Origin: Candidatus Saccharimonadota bacterium
Lineage (GTDB): Bacteria; Patescibacteriota; Saccharimonadia; QS-5-54-17
Assembly: GCA_007131065.1 (NCBI GenBank)
Contig: SLRF01000049.1
Span: forward strand, 1 to 34,318
Direction: 5' to 3'
DNA length: 34,318 nucleotides
The stretch's first letter is position 1, and every line of letters starts with the position of its first letter. The notes under the pieces are model-generated. The model was not told the DNA's origin. It saw only the letters and a list, made by a program, of their open reading frames with translations, and made no database searches. Of this stretch, positions 1 to 10,432 are shown piece after piece. The position numbers and the translations under genes were made by a program.

Positions 1-677
<677 letters not shown>

Positions 678-695
678 ATGAAGTTTTGAAAGTTG

Positions 696-723
696 AAAGT
701 TATAAAGAAAACTTTATAACTTT
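696..723 (-). repeat. AT-rich perfect hairpin in the 16S leader
   Basis: AAAGTTATAAAG (696-707) and CTTTATAACTTT (712-723) are perfect 12-bp inverted arms with a 4-nt loop, preceded by GTTGAAAGTT. The same vocabulary (GTTGAAAGTTGTAAAG and ACTTTATAACTTTATAAC) appears between gyrB and gyrA at 4345-4436, so this is a small dispersed repeat family. Confidence 0.6.
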
Positions 724-950
724 ACAAGCTTTAAGACTCGTTGTTGCTGACATTGTTTTGTGTAACGTACATATGTAAAAACGTTTGCCCCACCTACCAG
801 CTAGTGGCTGGCGGGGCGGAATTGTTATTGTTTGTAGAAGCCAAAAGGCAACCACAAACAAACGGTTGTACTGCACAGTCTGAATTATCAAAGTTCACAC
901 GTCATTATGCCCCTAATTGCAGGACTGTCTCTCGCAAACGTGCAAATTAT

Positions 951-979
951 ATATTACCCAATCCAGCACCGCAGGTCAA
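951..979 (-). promoter_or_regulatory. rRNA operon promoter
   Basis: On the minus strand -35 TTGACC (974-979) and -10 TAATAT (951-956) are separated by exactly 17 bp. A TATAAT overlaps just downstream. It points to 16S, about 270 nt away, and lies just beyond the 3' end of the preceding gene. Confidence 0.6.
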
Positions 980-1010
980 GCATATTATGCACCTCTATTA
1001 TCCGGTAATG

Positions 1011-1838
1011 CTACTTTTTGCGCCGCTTAGACTTTTTATTCTTTTTATCCAAGCGTCGTTGATGCTTTCTGAGTTGTTTCAATTTAGAGGACTGTTCTTC
1101 ATATTTTTGCTTAATCGAGAAGTAGAACTTCCAAGTCAATATAAGTTGAACCGTAAAAAATACCACAATCACTATTACCGACCACAGACGCCAGGATCCG
1201 GCTCTGCCAGTCTGGAATTGAAGCAATGACGTAAGTAGTCCGAAGAATCCCGGCAACATAAATGCATTCCACGCAACGGATGAAACTTTACCTATGACGT
1301 CTACTGAACGAAACCTGGTTAAAGCTACCCTCAGAGCTATACCCAATAATACTATTCCCGCAAACACCCCTAGATAGACAAGTCTCTCCGCGTCAGTAGG
1401 CGATTCTGCCAGCCAGGAAAGATTCTCCGCCCATTCACCGTAAGTAAACAGAAGACCAGTGACAATTCCCACCGCAGATCCTGCCACAACCTCGGAGGGA
1501 GTATGGCCTAGTATCTCTCGAACTAACGAATTTTTACCGGTAGTTCTAAGTAGGGCATTGATCACAACCGACTGCTCTCCGCTCGATCTCCTCACCCCAA
1601 GTGAGTCATAAATAACTATTGCTGCAATTACAACACTTAGACCAAATATAGGACTTTGGTACCCTTGTGTGGTCAGAGCTGCCGTAGCTAGTGCTATCAC
1701 CGTAGCCGAATGCGCACTCGGCATACCGCCCGATTGATAGAAGACCCTAAAATTCGGCTGGCCGTTAAACGCCCTGATGCTAAACTTTATAATCTGAGCA
1801 ATAAACCATGCGCCTAGGGCTACTAAAATCAGTTGCAT
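1011..1838 (-). CDS. Divergent PAP2/YuiD-like (DUF212) membrane protein with C-terminal extension
   Basis: The 275-residue membrane protein belongs to the DUF212/YuiD family, a distant relative of PAP2 phosphatases. Family motifs in the first 140 residues are GGMPSAHSA (about 37-45), DSLGVRRSSGEQ (about 78-89) and LGHTPSEVVAGSAVG. His and Ser in PSAHS correspond to the conserved PAP2-type motif, but the substrate of this family is unknown to me. YuiD proteins are usually about 150 residues. Here an extra half adds about three more membrane segments and a very basic Lys/Arg-rich tail (about 240-275). The start codon shares its A with the gyrA stop (TAATG), so it is translationally coupled to gyrA in a gyrB-gyrA-DUF212 operon. 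Confidence 0.8.
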   Translation of the reverse strand: MQLILVALGAWFIAQIIKFSIRAFNGQPNFRVFYQSGGMPSAHSATVIALATAALTTQGYQSPIFGLSVVIAAIVIYDSLGVRRSSGEQSVVINALLRTTGKNSLVREILGHTPSEVVAGSAVGIVTGLLFTYGEWAENLSWLAESPTDAERLVYLGVFAGIVLLGIALRVALTRFRSVDVIGKVSSVAWNAFMLPGFFGLLTSLLQFQTGRAGSWRLWSVIVIVVFFTVQLILTWKFYFSIKQKYEEQSSKLKQLRKHQRRLDKKNKKSKRRKK

Positions 1839-4324
1839 TATTCCTGCTTGGCCTCAGTTTCTGATATTAAAGCGACGGAAACTATCTCATCATCAGCATT
1901 CAGTCTCATAATACGTACACCTTGGGTGGCGCGACCTATTACAGAGATCTCGGAAGCTTTCAAGCGAATAATGTGTCCTTTGCGGGATATTAACAGTAGC
2001 TCGTCTGAGTCTGGGTTGACTCGCACTACATTGATGACAGGACCGGTCTTCTTGCTAATGACACCTGCTTTCACGCCAAGGCCACCTCGTTTATGGACTG
2101 CGAATAATTTTACTTTCGTGCGCTTGCCGTAGCCATTAGCATGAACCACTAAAATTTGGGCATCGTCGTTAACTACATCGAATCCAACTACTCTATCGCC
2201 TTCTCGTAAGCGAATACCGCGAACACCTCTAGCGCTCCTACCCATAGGTCGGACGTCGGTCTCTTCAAATCTCAACCCTTGTCCATTTGCGGTAGATATC
2301 AATATCTGATCGCCTCCTCCCGTTAGGCGAACCCATTGCAATATATCGTCTTTGTCCAGCTTGATAGCTATGATTCCGTTCGTGCGAATATTAGCGAACT
2401 GCTCCAGTGAAGTCTTCTTAACTACGCCTTTTTGTGTGGCCATAAGTAGATATGAACCCTCTGCATCCCTGTCCTGTCCCAGCTTGATAATCGCACTTAT
2501 CCCTTCGTCGGGGTGTAGTTGAAGTAAGTTTACTATAGCCTGACCCTTGGCAGTTCTCGAAGCTACCGGTATCTCATATGCCTTTATTCGGAATACTCTG
2601 CCCATGGTCGTGAAGAAAAGTACATAGTCATGAGAATTGGCAAACACCATATGAGCTATAACATCTTCTTCCTTAGTGCCCATGCCGACTACACCCTTGC
2701 CACCACGCCCCTGGCTTCTGTAAGTATCGACTGTGGTGCGCTTAATGTAACTACCTTTGGTAAAAGTAATAACCACTTGCTCATTCGGTATCAATTCTTC
2801 ATCAGAGAACTTGCCGATTTCGTGCTCTACGATACTGGTACGACGTTCGTCTCCATATTTCTCTTTCATTTCGAGTAGCTCTTCCTTGACCACTCTCAAT
2901 ATCTCCTCGTCACTAGAAAGTATCTTCTCTAGTTCTTTTATTCTCGCTCGAACTTCCTTAAGTTCATCTTCAACCTTTTTCCGTTCAAGACCGGCCAGGG
3001 TCCTAAGTTGCATCGCCAGTATGGCATTAGCCTGGAGTTCGGAGAGACTGAATTGTTTCATCAAATTAGTGCGCGCAACCTCAGAACTCTCACTCGCACG
3101 AATGGTCTTAATCACCTCGTCAATATCGTCCAAGGCCAGTTTGAGTCCTTCTAGTATATGTTCGCGAGCTTTTGCTTTGCGAAGCTCGAACTCGCTGCGT
3201 CTTCGTATCACTACCTTACGATGCTCTAGGTACTCCCTCAGGATGGCTTCCAGGTTCAATACACGTGGCTGTATGCCGTCTACAAGAGCTAACATATTGA
3301 GATGGAACTTGGTCTGCATCGGAGTCATCTTGTATAGCTGGTTTAGTATCTTTTTCGGATAAGCGTCCTTTTTAAGGTCGATTACTATACGCACGGATCC
3401 GCGTGAGCTCTCGTCACGTAAATCAGATATACCTGTAATTTTTTTATCTTTTACTAGGTCCGCAATCTTCTCGATTAATGTAGCCTTATTCTGACCATAA
3501 GGAATTTCCGTAACTATTATCTGATGTGAATTCTTGTTCTCGACTATTTCTGCAACGGCTCGAACGGTAACTCCGCCACGACCGCTACCGTATGCATGCC
3601 TGATCGATTCCTTGCCATATATGATTCCGCCAGTAGGAAAGTCCGGACCTTTAACAAAATCCAATAGGTCATCGGTAGTGACCTCGTCATTTTCAATCAT
3701 AAACACTAAGGCGTCGACAAGTTCTGTCAGGTTATGTGGAGGTATATTAGTGGCCATACCGACGGCTATACCCATCTGGCCGTTTAGCAGAAGATTGGGT
3801 AGCTTGGCCGGAAGCACAGAAGGTTCGCCCTCAGATCCATCGAAATTAGGACGGAAATCTACGGTTTCTTTATCGATATCTGCAAGCATCTCCTCTGCAA
3901 TAGCGGTCATGCGTGCCTCGGTATAACGCATGGCGGCAGCGGCGTCTCCGTCCATGCTACCGAAGTTACCCTGGCCGTCCACCATCATGTAGCGCAGAGA
4001 CCATGGTTGCGCCATCCTAGCAAGCGAATCATAAATAGCAGAATCGCCATGCGGATGATATTTACCCATCACATCACCGACGATACGAGCGCTTTTGCGG
4101 TATTTCGTATTGTGCCTGATGCCGTTTTCGCCCATGGAGTACAGAATTCGCCTATGCACTGGCTTGAAACCATCACGGACATCTGGCAACGCACGAGCAA
4201 CTATCACGCTCATGGAGTACTCTAGGTAACTCTTCTCCATCTCCTCCACTAGATTCTGAGAGTGTACTACTCCTCGGTTATCTTTGATTGGCTCTGGTAG
4301 TATTGTGTTGTCTTTGTCTGCCAT
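1838..4324 (-). CDS. gyrA: DNA gyrase subunit A
   Basis: GyrA is the breakage-reunion subunit of gyrase, which introduces negative supercoils using ATP hydrolysed by GyrB. The protein has 828 residues, a normal length. The catalytic tyrosine is Tyr134 in AMRYTEARMT. The quinolone-site segment HPHGDSAIYDS (90-100) keeps the Ser and Asp typical of drug-sensitive enzymes. The GyrA box QGRGGKG (about 538-544) opens the C-terminal beta-pinwheel, the mark of GyrA rather than ParC. A GGAG-like ribosome binding site precedes ATG by about 9 nt. The gene lies 113 bp downstream of gyrB, with AT-rich repeats in the gap, and overlaps the next gene by one base. Confidence 0.98.
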   Translation of the reverse strand: MADKDNTILPEPIKDNRGVVHSQNLVEEMEKSYLEYSMSVIVARALPDVRDGFKPVHRRILYSMGENGIRHNTKYRKSARIVGDVMGKYHPHGDSAIYDSLARMAQPWSLRYMMVDGQGNFGSMDGDAAAAMRYTEARMTAIAEEMLADIDKETVDFRPNFDGSEGEPSVLPAKLPNLLLNGQMGIAVGMATNIPPHNLTELVDALVFMIENDEVTTDDLLDFVKGPDFPTGGIIYGKESIRHAYGSGRGGVTVRAVAEIVENKNSHQIIVTEIPYGQNKATLIEKIADLVKDKKITGISDLRDESSRGSVRIVIDLKKDAYPKKILNQLYKMTPMQTKFHLNMLALVDGIQPRVLNLEAILREYLEHRKVVIRRRSEFELRKAKAREHILEGLKLALDDIDEVIKTIRASESSEVARTNLMKQFSLSELQANAILAMQLRTLAGLERKKVEDELKEVRARIKELEKILSSDEEILRVVKEELLEMKEKYGDERRTSIVEHEIGKFSDEELIPNEQVVITFTKGSYIKRTTVDTYRSQGRGGKGVVGMGTKEEDVIAHMVFANSHDYVLFFTTMGRVFRIKAYEIPVASRTAKGQAIVNLLQLHPDEGISAIIKLGQDRDAEGSYLLMATQKGVVKKTSLEQFANIRTNGIIAIKLDKDDILQWVRLTGGGDQILISTANGQGLRFEETDVRPMGRSARGVRGIRLREGDRVVGFDVVNDDAQILVVHANGYGKRTKVKLFAVHKRGGLGVKAGVISKKTGPVINVVRVNPDSDELLLISRKGHIIRLKASEISVIGRATQGVRIMRLNADDEIVSVALISETEAKQE

Positions 4325-4344
4325 CAGAATCGCTCCGCTTTAGT

Positions 4345-4436
4345 TCTTAAAGTTGAAAGTTGTAAAGTCAAAAGATTACTCCATTTTAGAAGTGTTAACT
4401 TTACAAACTTTATAGACTTTATAACTTTATAACTCA
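4345..4436. repeat. AT-rich tandem/inverted repeats between gyrB and gyrA
   Basis: On the plus strand AAAGTTGAAAGTTGTAAAGT (left) faces ACTTTACAAACTTTATAGAC and then ACTTTATAACTTTATAAC (right). Near-10-nt iterations of ACTTTATA are arranged as an imperfect hairpin with about 30 nt between the arms. The motif matches the 16S leader repeat at 681-725. It could be an RNA-processing or attenuation hairpin inside the gyr operon. No promoter for gyrA is obvious. Confidence 0.55.
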
Positions 4437-4437
4437 T

Positions 4438-6444
4438 TTAGATGTCCAAATTCTCTACTGACTTAGCGTGGGACTGGATAAAGCTTTTTCGCATTGGCAC
4501 ATCCACACCCATCAACTTAGTAAATACTGCATCAGCTCGTTCCGCGTCCTCAATGTTTACTTGTAATAGTACTCGGTTTTCCGGATTCATAGTAGTCTCC
4601 CAAAGCTCTTCTGCATCCATCTCTCCCAGCCCCTTGTAGCGCTGGATATTCTTGACCCCGGCTAATTTAAGTCGATTCTTTTCTTCATCGTCGATAATCG
4701 TTGTATTATCTACACTAGAATCTGCAATATCTGTCTCTTTCTTGCCCTTCTTATCTATAAGCTCACCGATGATAGTATCTTTCTCATTCTCTGAATAAGC
4801 ATACAGGCGTTTCTTTCCTACCTCTAGAAGATACAGAGGAGGCTGCGCAATATACAAATGCCCTCCTTCAATCAACTCTGGCATGTGTCGGTAGAATAAT
4901 GTAAGTAGTAGCGTACGAATGTGAGCTCCGTCCACATCGGCATCGGTCATGATAATTATCCGATGATATCGTAGCTTTTCTATATCGAACGTCTCAGCTA
5001 TAGACGTGCCGAGCGCCATAATCAATTCCTTGATCTCTTTATTTCCTAGCATTTTATCCAGACGCACCCTCTCTACGTTTAGGACCTTGCCTCTAAGCGA
5101 TAGTATGGCCTGAAACTTGGAGTCACGTCCGTTCTTAGCTGAACCACCAGCTGAATCACCCTCTACTATATACACTTCTGACTCTTCGGGTTTACGCGAA
5201 GAGCAGTCTGCTAACTTGCCCGGCAGAGAGCCGCCTTCTAGTGCGCCTTTTCGTATCACTGTATCTCGAGCCGCCCTGGCAGCTACTCTGGCTTTAGCCG
5301 CCAACATGGTTTTACCTATAATCTTCCTAGCTTCAGCTGGATTCTCCTCCAGGAAATAAGTAAACCATTCGCCCATCACCTGCTCTACGTAGCCTCTAAC
5401 CTCCGGATTGCCAAGCTTAGCCTTGGTTTGGCCTTCAAATTGTGGCTCTGGAAGCTTTACAGATACTACAGCAGTGATGCCTTCACGAGTGTCTTCTCCG
5501 GTTAGATTGTCGTCTTTCTCTTTTATAAGGCCGTTCTTTCTGGCGTAATCATTTATAACCCGGGTCAGCGCCGCTCGAAATCCTGTAAGCGGAGTGCCGC
5601 CTTCGGCCGTGTGTATATTGTTAGCGAAAGTACGCACGTTTTCACTAAAAGTATCGGCATACTGTATGGCAATCTCCACTTCCGTATCCTCAACGTTCCT
5701 GGATATATAGAACGGCTTCTCGTTTACGATTTCTTTCCCGCGGTTTAAGTGGCGTACATAAGACTCGATACCGCCTTCGAAATAAAAACCATAACGCCTA
5801 CCAGTTTTTTCATCGACAATGCTAGTGCGTATGCCTTTGGTTAAATATGCCTGATGTCTTAAGCGGTCAAGGATAGTATCGTAGTCGAATTCGACAGTTT
5901 CAAAAACAGCTTCGTCAGGATAGAAGGTAATCTCCGTACCGCTCTCTTCCGTAGTGCCGACCTTCTTGACATCTCCCTGAGGGGCACCACCGTTACCGAA
6001 CGTCTGTTGATAGATCGTGCCGTCCTTGTAGACAGTGGCGATCAATTGTGTAGAAAGAGCATTGACCACACTAACGCCGACACCATGCAATCCCCCGGAA
6101 ACCTTGTATCCGCTATCATCTCCTCCAAACTTACCTCCTGCGTGCAGTACCGTCATAACGGTCTCTAGGCCAGATTTGCCGGTCTTCTTGTGTTTGTCTA
6201 TAGGTATACCGCGCCCATTATCTCGTACGGTAACTGCGCCGTCCTCGCGCAATATCACCGACACTTCTGTAGCATGTCCGGCTAGGGCTTCGTCTATGCC
6301 GTTGTCGACCACTTCCCACACTAGGTGGTGTAGCCCTTCGACTCCGGTGCCACCGATATACATTCCCGGTCGCTTGCGAACCGGTTCTAAGCCTTCAAGT
6401 ACCTGAATTTGGCCAGCACCATACTGGGACGTTTGTTTTGCCAT
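4438..6444 (-). CDS. gyrB: DNA gyrase subunit B
   Basis: GyrB is the ATPase subunit of gyrase. The 668-residue protein shows the GHKL ATPase motifs (VVDNGIDEAL near 46, RDNGRGIP near 74, GGLHGVGVSVVNAL near 117-130), the transducer region, and the TOPRIM motifs EGDSAGG (428-434) and DADVDGAH (501-508). The C-terminal QRYKGLGEM motif is present. The length matches GyrB without the roughly 165-residue insertion of gamma-proteobacteria. It is the first gene of a gyrB-gyrA-DUF212 operon and has its own promoter in the 77-bp gap to the next gene. Confidence 0.98.
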   Translation of the reverse strand: MAKQTSQYGAGQIQVLEGLEPVRKRPGMYIGGTGVEGLHHLVWEVVDNGIDEALAGHATEVSVILREDGAVTVRDNGRGIPIDKHKKTGKSGLETVMTVLHAGGKFGGDDSGYKVSGGLHGVGVSVVNALSTQLIATVYKDGTIYQQTFGNGGAPQGDVKKVGTTEESGTEITFYPDEAVFETVEFDYDTILDRLRHQAYLTKGIRTSIVDEKTGRRYGFYFEGGIESYVRHLNRGKEIVNEKPFYISRNVEDTEVEIAIQYADTFSENVRTFANNIHTAEGGTPLTGFRAALTRVINDYARKNGLIKEKDDNLTGEDTREGITAVVSVKLPEPQFEGQTKAKLGNPEVRGYVEQVMGEWFTYFLEENPAEARKIIGKTMLAAKARVAARAARDTVIRKGALEGGSLPGKLADCSSRKPEESEVYIVEGDSAGGSAKNGRDSKFQAILSLRGKVLNVERVRLDKMLGNKEIKELIMALGTSIAETFDIEKLRYHRIIIMTDADVDGAHIRTLLLTLFYRHMPELIEGGHLYIAQPPLYLLEVGKKRLYAYSENEKDTIIGELIDKKGKKETDIADSSVDNTTIIDDEEKNRLKLAGVKNIQRYKGLGEMDAEELWETTMNPENRVLLQVNIEDAERADAVFTKLMGVDVPMRKSFIQSHAKSVENLDI

Positions 6445-6475
6445 TACTCTTTATTTACCCTCAAATATAGGCCTT

Positions 6476-6504
6476 ATTATACTGACAAACAGTGTCTCGG
6501 GCAA
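6476..6504 (-). promoter_or_regulatory. gyrB operon promoter
   Basis: On the minus strand -35 TTGCCC (6499-6504) and a perfect -10 TATAAT (6476-6481) are spaced by 17 bp. The predicted start leaves a leader of about 25 nt before gyrB. The site fills the short gap after the VirD4-like gene, so gyrB is not dependent on readthrough. Confidence 0.75.
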
Positions 6505-6521
6505 GTATATTCCAGAAGGCA

Positions 6522-9500
6522 TCAACCCTGGTGAATATTACCTTCATCGTCTATATATATTTCACCCGGTTTCAGATTGGCGATTGCCGGGTCGACATCG
6601 GCTTCTTGCTTCTTGGGTTCGCTAGTTTCGGACGGTTTTTCTTCTGTCTTTTCTCCACCGACATTAACTGGAGCACCGATGGTCCCTGTGACAATATGCT
6701 GACCAGATGAATCATCCGGCGTCTCATCATCTTCACTTGCCTCTAGGTCTTTGTCGGTCATTTTCTCGGATTCAGCTCCTTGATTATCACTAGAACTACT
6801 GTCATCGGTTTCACTAGATTCAGAACTACTAGCTACACTACTCAGAGAGGCGCCGATGGTCGCAAGGGCTTCTTCTGGGTCTTTCGAATCTTCATCATTT
6901 GTTTCATCAGTAGGCGTCTCTATAGACTCTATATCGTCCGTACTTATAGATGACTCTGTAGTAGTCGATGTATCATCCGCACTCTCGGACGATGTAGTGG
7001 CGTCTACTTGAATATTATCACTTGGTTCTGGCAACACCGTGCCATCACTCTCTTCGCTGGATGGCAATGCCGCTTCCTCTGCAGGAGCAGTGGGAGGGTC
7101 GACGGATAAAGGACTGCTAGATGAAGGTTGCGGAGAATCGACTGTAGGTTGTGGCGGCGAATCAATAGAGCTGGCAGTTTTCTCATCTCGTCGAGACGAC
7201 TCAACGGCCTTTACTGTATCTTCCTTGTGGGCAGGCTCCGCACGCGAAGGTACTTCTTCGCTCTCATCTTTTTTGAGGCTGGGTTTTTCGTCATTTGTCT
7301 TAAGTGCATTCTGATCGTTGCCCAATGTCTGATTGTCTACACTCTCGGAGCTGGTAGTCGCCAAAGTATCATCCTCTACATCTGAGACTTGTGGCTTCAC
7401 AACCCGCCCTACCTCGTCGACTCCTTCAGATGGAGAAACTTCCAAAACTGTATCGCTTAACGACGGCTTTTTTTCAGGAGGAGCTAATTTATTGGAGAAA
7501 TGCGACTTAGTAGACTCCTCGGAATAGGATATATTGTTGTTGTCTTTAAGCGCGTCAGAATCTTCAGGCGCATCGTCGATTCCGCGACTGGGTTCGACTT
7601 GAGACGGCTTGGTATCTTCAGGATTGAGACCAGAGCTACCCACATAAGCCTTGGGTCTCTCAGTATTCTTCGACACATCATCTCCGGAAGAACTTTGTTG
7701 CGTAGCATTGGCAGGAGTTTGATCGTGTGTCGTCTTAGCAGCCGCAAAGTTCGATCTCGGTGACGATGGGGTTTTCTGTATCGACGGCGCGCCTCCAGAT
7801 GAATCACCCGCAGCAGTAGAAGATGCCGCCTTCTGCTGCGATAGGGTCTGTTTTCTCTTGGCTAGCCATTCATCAAGGAACGAGCCGTCAGGAGAGCTAG
7901 CAGTAGACGGTGCCTGGGGTTGAGGCGTTGCTCCACTGCTCGAGCCTTGGGAAGATAGGCTATCGAATGGACTCGGTGCCTGCTTGACCGATAAGCGATC
8001 AAATATTTCCTTCTCTACTTCCGCTCTAGGGCGGGCATACTTGGCTGCCGAAAGTTTCTTCAGCGCTTCAGACAACTTCGGATTATCCGAAGCAAACGGA
8101 GGCAAAGTAGCTATATTGAATGGTTTCGTAGGTAAGCCCTCACTCATTAAGCGTATTGCTGCATTGAAGTTGGGCAGGTTGACAAGATCTCTCTCGGTAA
8201 AAGCCGGCGCGAACTGCTTAACTAGAAAGTCCGCATCCGCCGGACCTGTACGATAGCTCAGAATCGTACCGACATTTCCAAATACCGCATCTCTCACCTC
8301 CTCACTAAGCTGAGAGATGAATTGGTTGGCGACGATTAGGTTCATGCGGTACTTACGTGCCTCCGACAGTATAAAAGCAAAAGATTCAGTAGAGAAATTT
8401 TGAAACTCATCTACATACAGCGAGAAATCTTTCCTTTGATCTTCAGGAATGCTGGCCCTGCTCATCGCAGCTGCTTGGAATTTCATAACAAATATCATGC
8501 CGAGTAGCTGTGAGTTAAGCTCACCCAGCCTACCCTTGCTTAAATTCGCAATCAATATCTTATCGCTGTCCATCAGTTCGCGTAAGTCGAACGCGCTCTT
8601 GGTCTGTCCTATAGTATTTCGCATAAGCTGGTTGCTCAGGAATGCACCAAACTTGGACACGAACCAGCTCACTATCTCGCCAAAATCGTTGGACCTTTGT
8701 GATTGTGGCATCTCTTTTTGCCAGAATTCTCGCACCGACTGGTCTTCTACATGCTTGAGCTTCTGCCGTACAAACTGCGGATCACGGAACAGTTTAGGAA
8801 TATCTACAAAAGTCCCGCCCTCCGGACCGGCCATAACAGTCAGTGCAGCATTACGGAACAGGTGCTCATAGCGCGGACCTATGATACCGGTATGCTGCGG
8901 GTCGTATAGACGATACAACATATTTATAGCTTCCTGAATGAGAAAGTCTTTTTGGTCCTCGCTGTGGTATTCAAATATGTTTAGTCCTAACGGATGCTCT
9001 AGGTTGCCGGGATCGAAATAGATCACGTCCTCCGTACGGTCCTTAGGGACCATGCCCAGCATCTTCTCTGCGGCATCCCCGTGAGGATCTATAAATGCAA
9101 AGCCTTTACCATTGGTCATATCCTGAACCATCAGATTCTCCAACATAGTGGACTTACCGGTGCCTGTCTGTCCTACTATATATACGTGCCGCCTACGATC
9201 CTCGTCACTGAGGCGTATTTCTTTCTTAACTCCGTGATAAACGTTATGACCTATTACGAGACCTTCTTTACTTATTCGACTGGGACCTTCCACCTGCTTC
9301 GACGCCTGTCTCTGCAATTGAGTAGTCTTGGAGAACTGATCATCAGGAAAATGGAACAATGACGCCAATTCTACGCTGTTAAGTATCATGCTGCTCTTCT
9401 CAGGCGGGAAGAAACGAAAAATAAAATCCGTGACGAATTTCTCCATATTTTTTGCCGGCTGAAATTTAAATCCGTTCAAGCCGGGAGCGTCAAAAAGCGA

Positions 9501-10415
9501 AAACGCCGACACTAAGCTATCTACTATAGACTGGGCCTTGCTGGAAGTGCCAGAAGAAGCCACCACTCTAATCGTCGTTTCGTAGCCTGAAGATTTGGTC
9601 TTCTGCTCTATGGCATCCAGAACAGACTGCTCCTTGTTTGTAAGTTGTTTAGGTGCTTTCTGTTCATTATCACCGGAGCTCTCCGGGGGCTTAAAAGGGG
9701 CTTGGAGAAGAGCTTTGGTCGACGATCCGCCAGACTTTTCTCCTTTATTTTCCTGTTTCTTCCTGACTAGGCTCTCTGACGCCTTGGTCCATCCCTCTCG
9801 GGCGGGTCTAATAAGTATCTGCAAGCTGGCGCCGTCGCCATGATCTAGATTAGTTAAAGACTTGATAATTGCTTGCATGGCGTCCCGTTTTAGCTCATTG
9901 GCAGTGGCTATAGGATAAGAGTACGGTTGCTTTAGCACTACTTCTCCACCATAAGTACCACTTATCTTTCCGGTTTCTGAAAATACGTTATGATCCTCTA
10001 CTTCGTCGAGTTGCGCGCCTGGATAGGCAGTAAGTATGGCTTGCTTTACAACCGCGACTAGCGCCACTGGAACCGCTGCATATAAACGGATTACACCGTC
10101 TATAGCTACTATCTCAAGACCTATATGACGTTGTCCGAAGAATTTGCTCTTAAAACCTTTGGTAGCGGTACTAGCTATAAGGTTGTACAGAACTTCTGCT
10201 TGCGATATTCGCTCCTGTATTACATCTCTCACGTCACGACCGCCTACCTCGATATCGTCGCTCGATGGAGGAAGGCTTATCAATATCGGCACCATCTTAA
10301 TGCCTCTCTCTATGCCTTTAGCGAATCGCAAACCCCTTCTATATATGACGAAAATAGCCGCCACGATAGCGATTACTATTGCTGCCGCTGACGAGAAGAT
10401 TATAATCGCATCCAC
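6522..10415 (-). CDS. VirD4/TraG-like membrane ATPase with long disordered tail
   Basis: This 1297-residue protein has one N-terminal membrane helix (about 3-25), a roughly 350-residue N-terminal region common in CPR homologues, and a type IV secretion coupling ATPase-like domain. Walker A is GQTGTGKST (about 415-423) and Walker B is SLYVDEFQNF (about 665-674). EARKYRMNLIVANQF is typical of VirD4/TraG/DUF87 proteins. From about residue 815 to the end the sequence is Ser/Thr/Glu/Pro-rich, acidic and probably disordered. Relatives pump or hand over DNA or protein substrates at the membrane. No other T4SS gene lies nearby, so the substrate is unknown. It follows the 142-residue gene by 17 bp and is probably co-transcribed with it. 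Confidence 0.85.
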   Translation of the reverse strand: MDAIIIFSSAAAIVIAIVAAIFVIYRRGLRFAKGIERGIKMVPILISLPPSSDDIEVGGRDVRDVIQERISQAEVLYNLIASTATKGFKSKFFGQRHIGLEIVAIDGVIRLYAAVPVALVAVVKQAILTAYPGAQLDEVEDHNVFSETGKISGTYGGEVVLKQPYSYPIATANELKRDAMQAIIKSLTNLDHGDGASLQILIRPAREGWTKASESLVRKKQENKGEKSGGSSTKALLQAPFKPPESSGDNEQKAPKQLTNKEQSVLDAIEQKTKSSGYETTIRVVASSGTSSKAQSIVDSLVSAFSLFDAPGLNGFKFQPAKNMEKFVTDFIFRFFPPEKSSMILNSVELASLFHFPDDQFSKTTQLQRQASKQVEGPSRISKEGLVIGHNVYHGVKKEIRLSDEDRRRHVYIVGQTGTGKSTMLENLMVQDMTNGKGFAFIDPHGDAAEKMLGMVPKDRTEDVIYFDPGNLEHPLGLNIFEYHSEDQKDFLIQEAINMLYRLYDPQHTGIIGPRYEHLFRNAALTVMAGPEGGTFVDIPKLFRDPQFVRQKLKHVEDQSVREFWQKEMPQSQRSNDFGEIVSWFVSKFGAFLSNQLMRNTIGQTKSAFDLRELMDSDKILIANLSKGRLGELNSQLLGMIFVMKFQAAAMSRASIPEDQRKDFSLYVDEFQNFSTESFAFILSEARKYRMNLIVANQFISQLSEEVRDAVFGNVGTILSYRTGPADADFLVKQFAPAFTERDLVNLPNFNAAIRLMSEGLPTKPFNIATLPPFASDNPKLSEALKKLSAAKYARPRAEVEKEIFDRLSVKQAPSPFDSLSSQGSSSGATPQPQAPSTASSPDGSFLDEWLAKRKQTLSQQKAASSTAAGDSSGGAPSIQKTPSSPRSNFAAAKTTHDQTPANATQQSSSGDDVSKNTERPKAYVGSSGLNPEDTKPSQVEPSRGIDDAPEDSDALKDNNNISYSEESTKSHFSNKLAPPEKKPSLSDTVLEVSPSEGVDEVGRVVKPQVSDVEDDTLATTSSESVDNQTLGNDQNALKTNDEKPSLKKDESEEVPSRAEPAHKEDTVKAVESSRRDEKTASSIDSPPQPTVDSPQPSSSSPLSVDPPTAPAEEAALPSSEESDGTVLPEPSDNIQVDATTSSESADDTSTTTESSISTDDIESIETPTDETNDEDSKDPEEALATIGASLSSVASSSESSETDDSSSSDNQGAESEKMTDKDLEASEDDETPDDSSGQHIVTGTIGAPVNVGGEKTEEKPSETSEPKKQEADVDPAIANLKPGEIYIDDEGNIHQG

Positions 10416-10432
10416 CTGTAAAAACCTACCGA

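Larger units (their letters stand above)
678..1010 (-). other. 16S rRNA leader region
   Basis: There is no convincing gene between the YuiD-like gene and 16S. On the minus strand the stretch holds a promoter (951-979), a GC-rich stem-loop at 787-817 (GCCCC/GGGGC closing stem) followed by AAACGTTTTT, and an AT-rich perfect hairpin at 696-723 just before the mature 16S end. The GC hairpin with its T run could be a leader terminator or processing element. A 162-codon plus-strand frame here is antisense to the leader and resembles no protein I know. Confidence 0.6.

Noticed and set aside
741..1229. 162-codon plus-strand ORF over the 16S leader
   Set aside because: It lies antisense to the rRNA leader and the 3' end of the YuiD-like gene, has no family resemblance, and the minus strand carries the promoter and leader signals.
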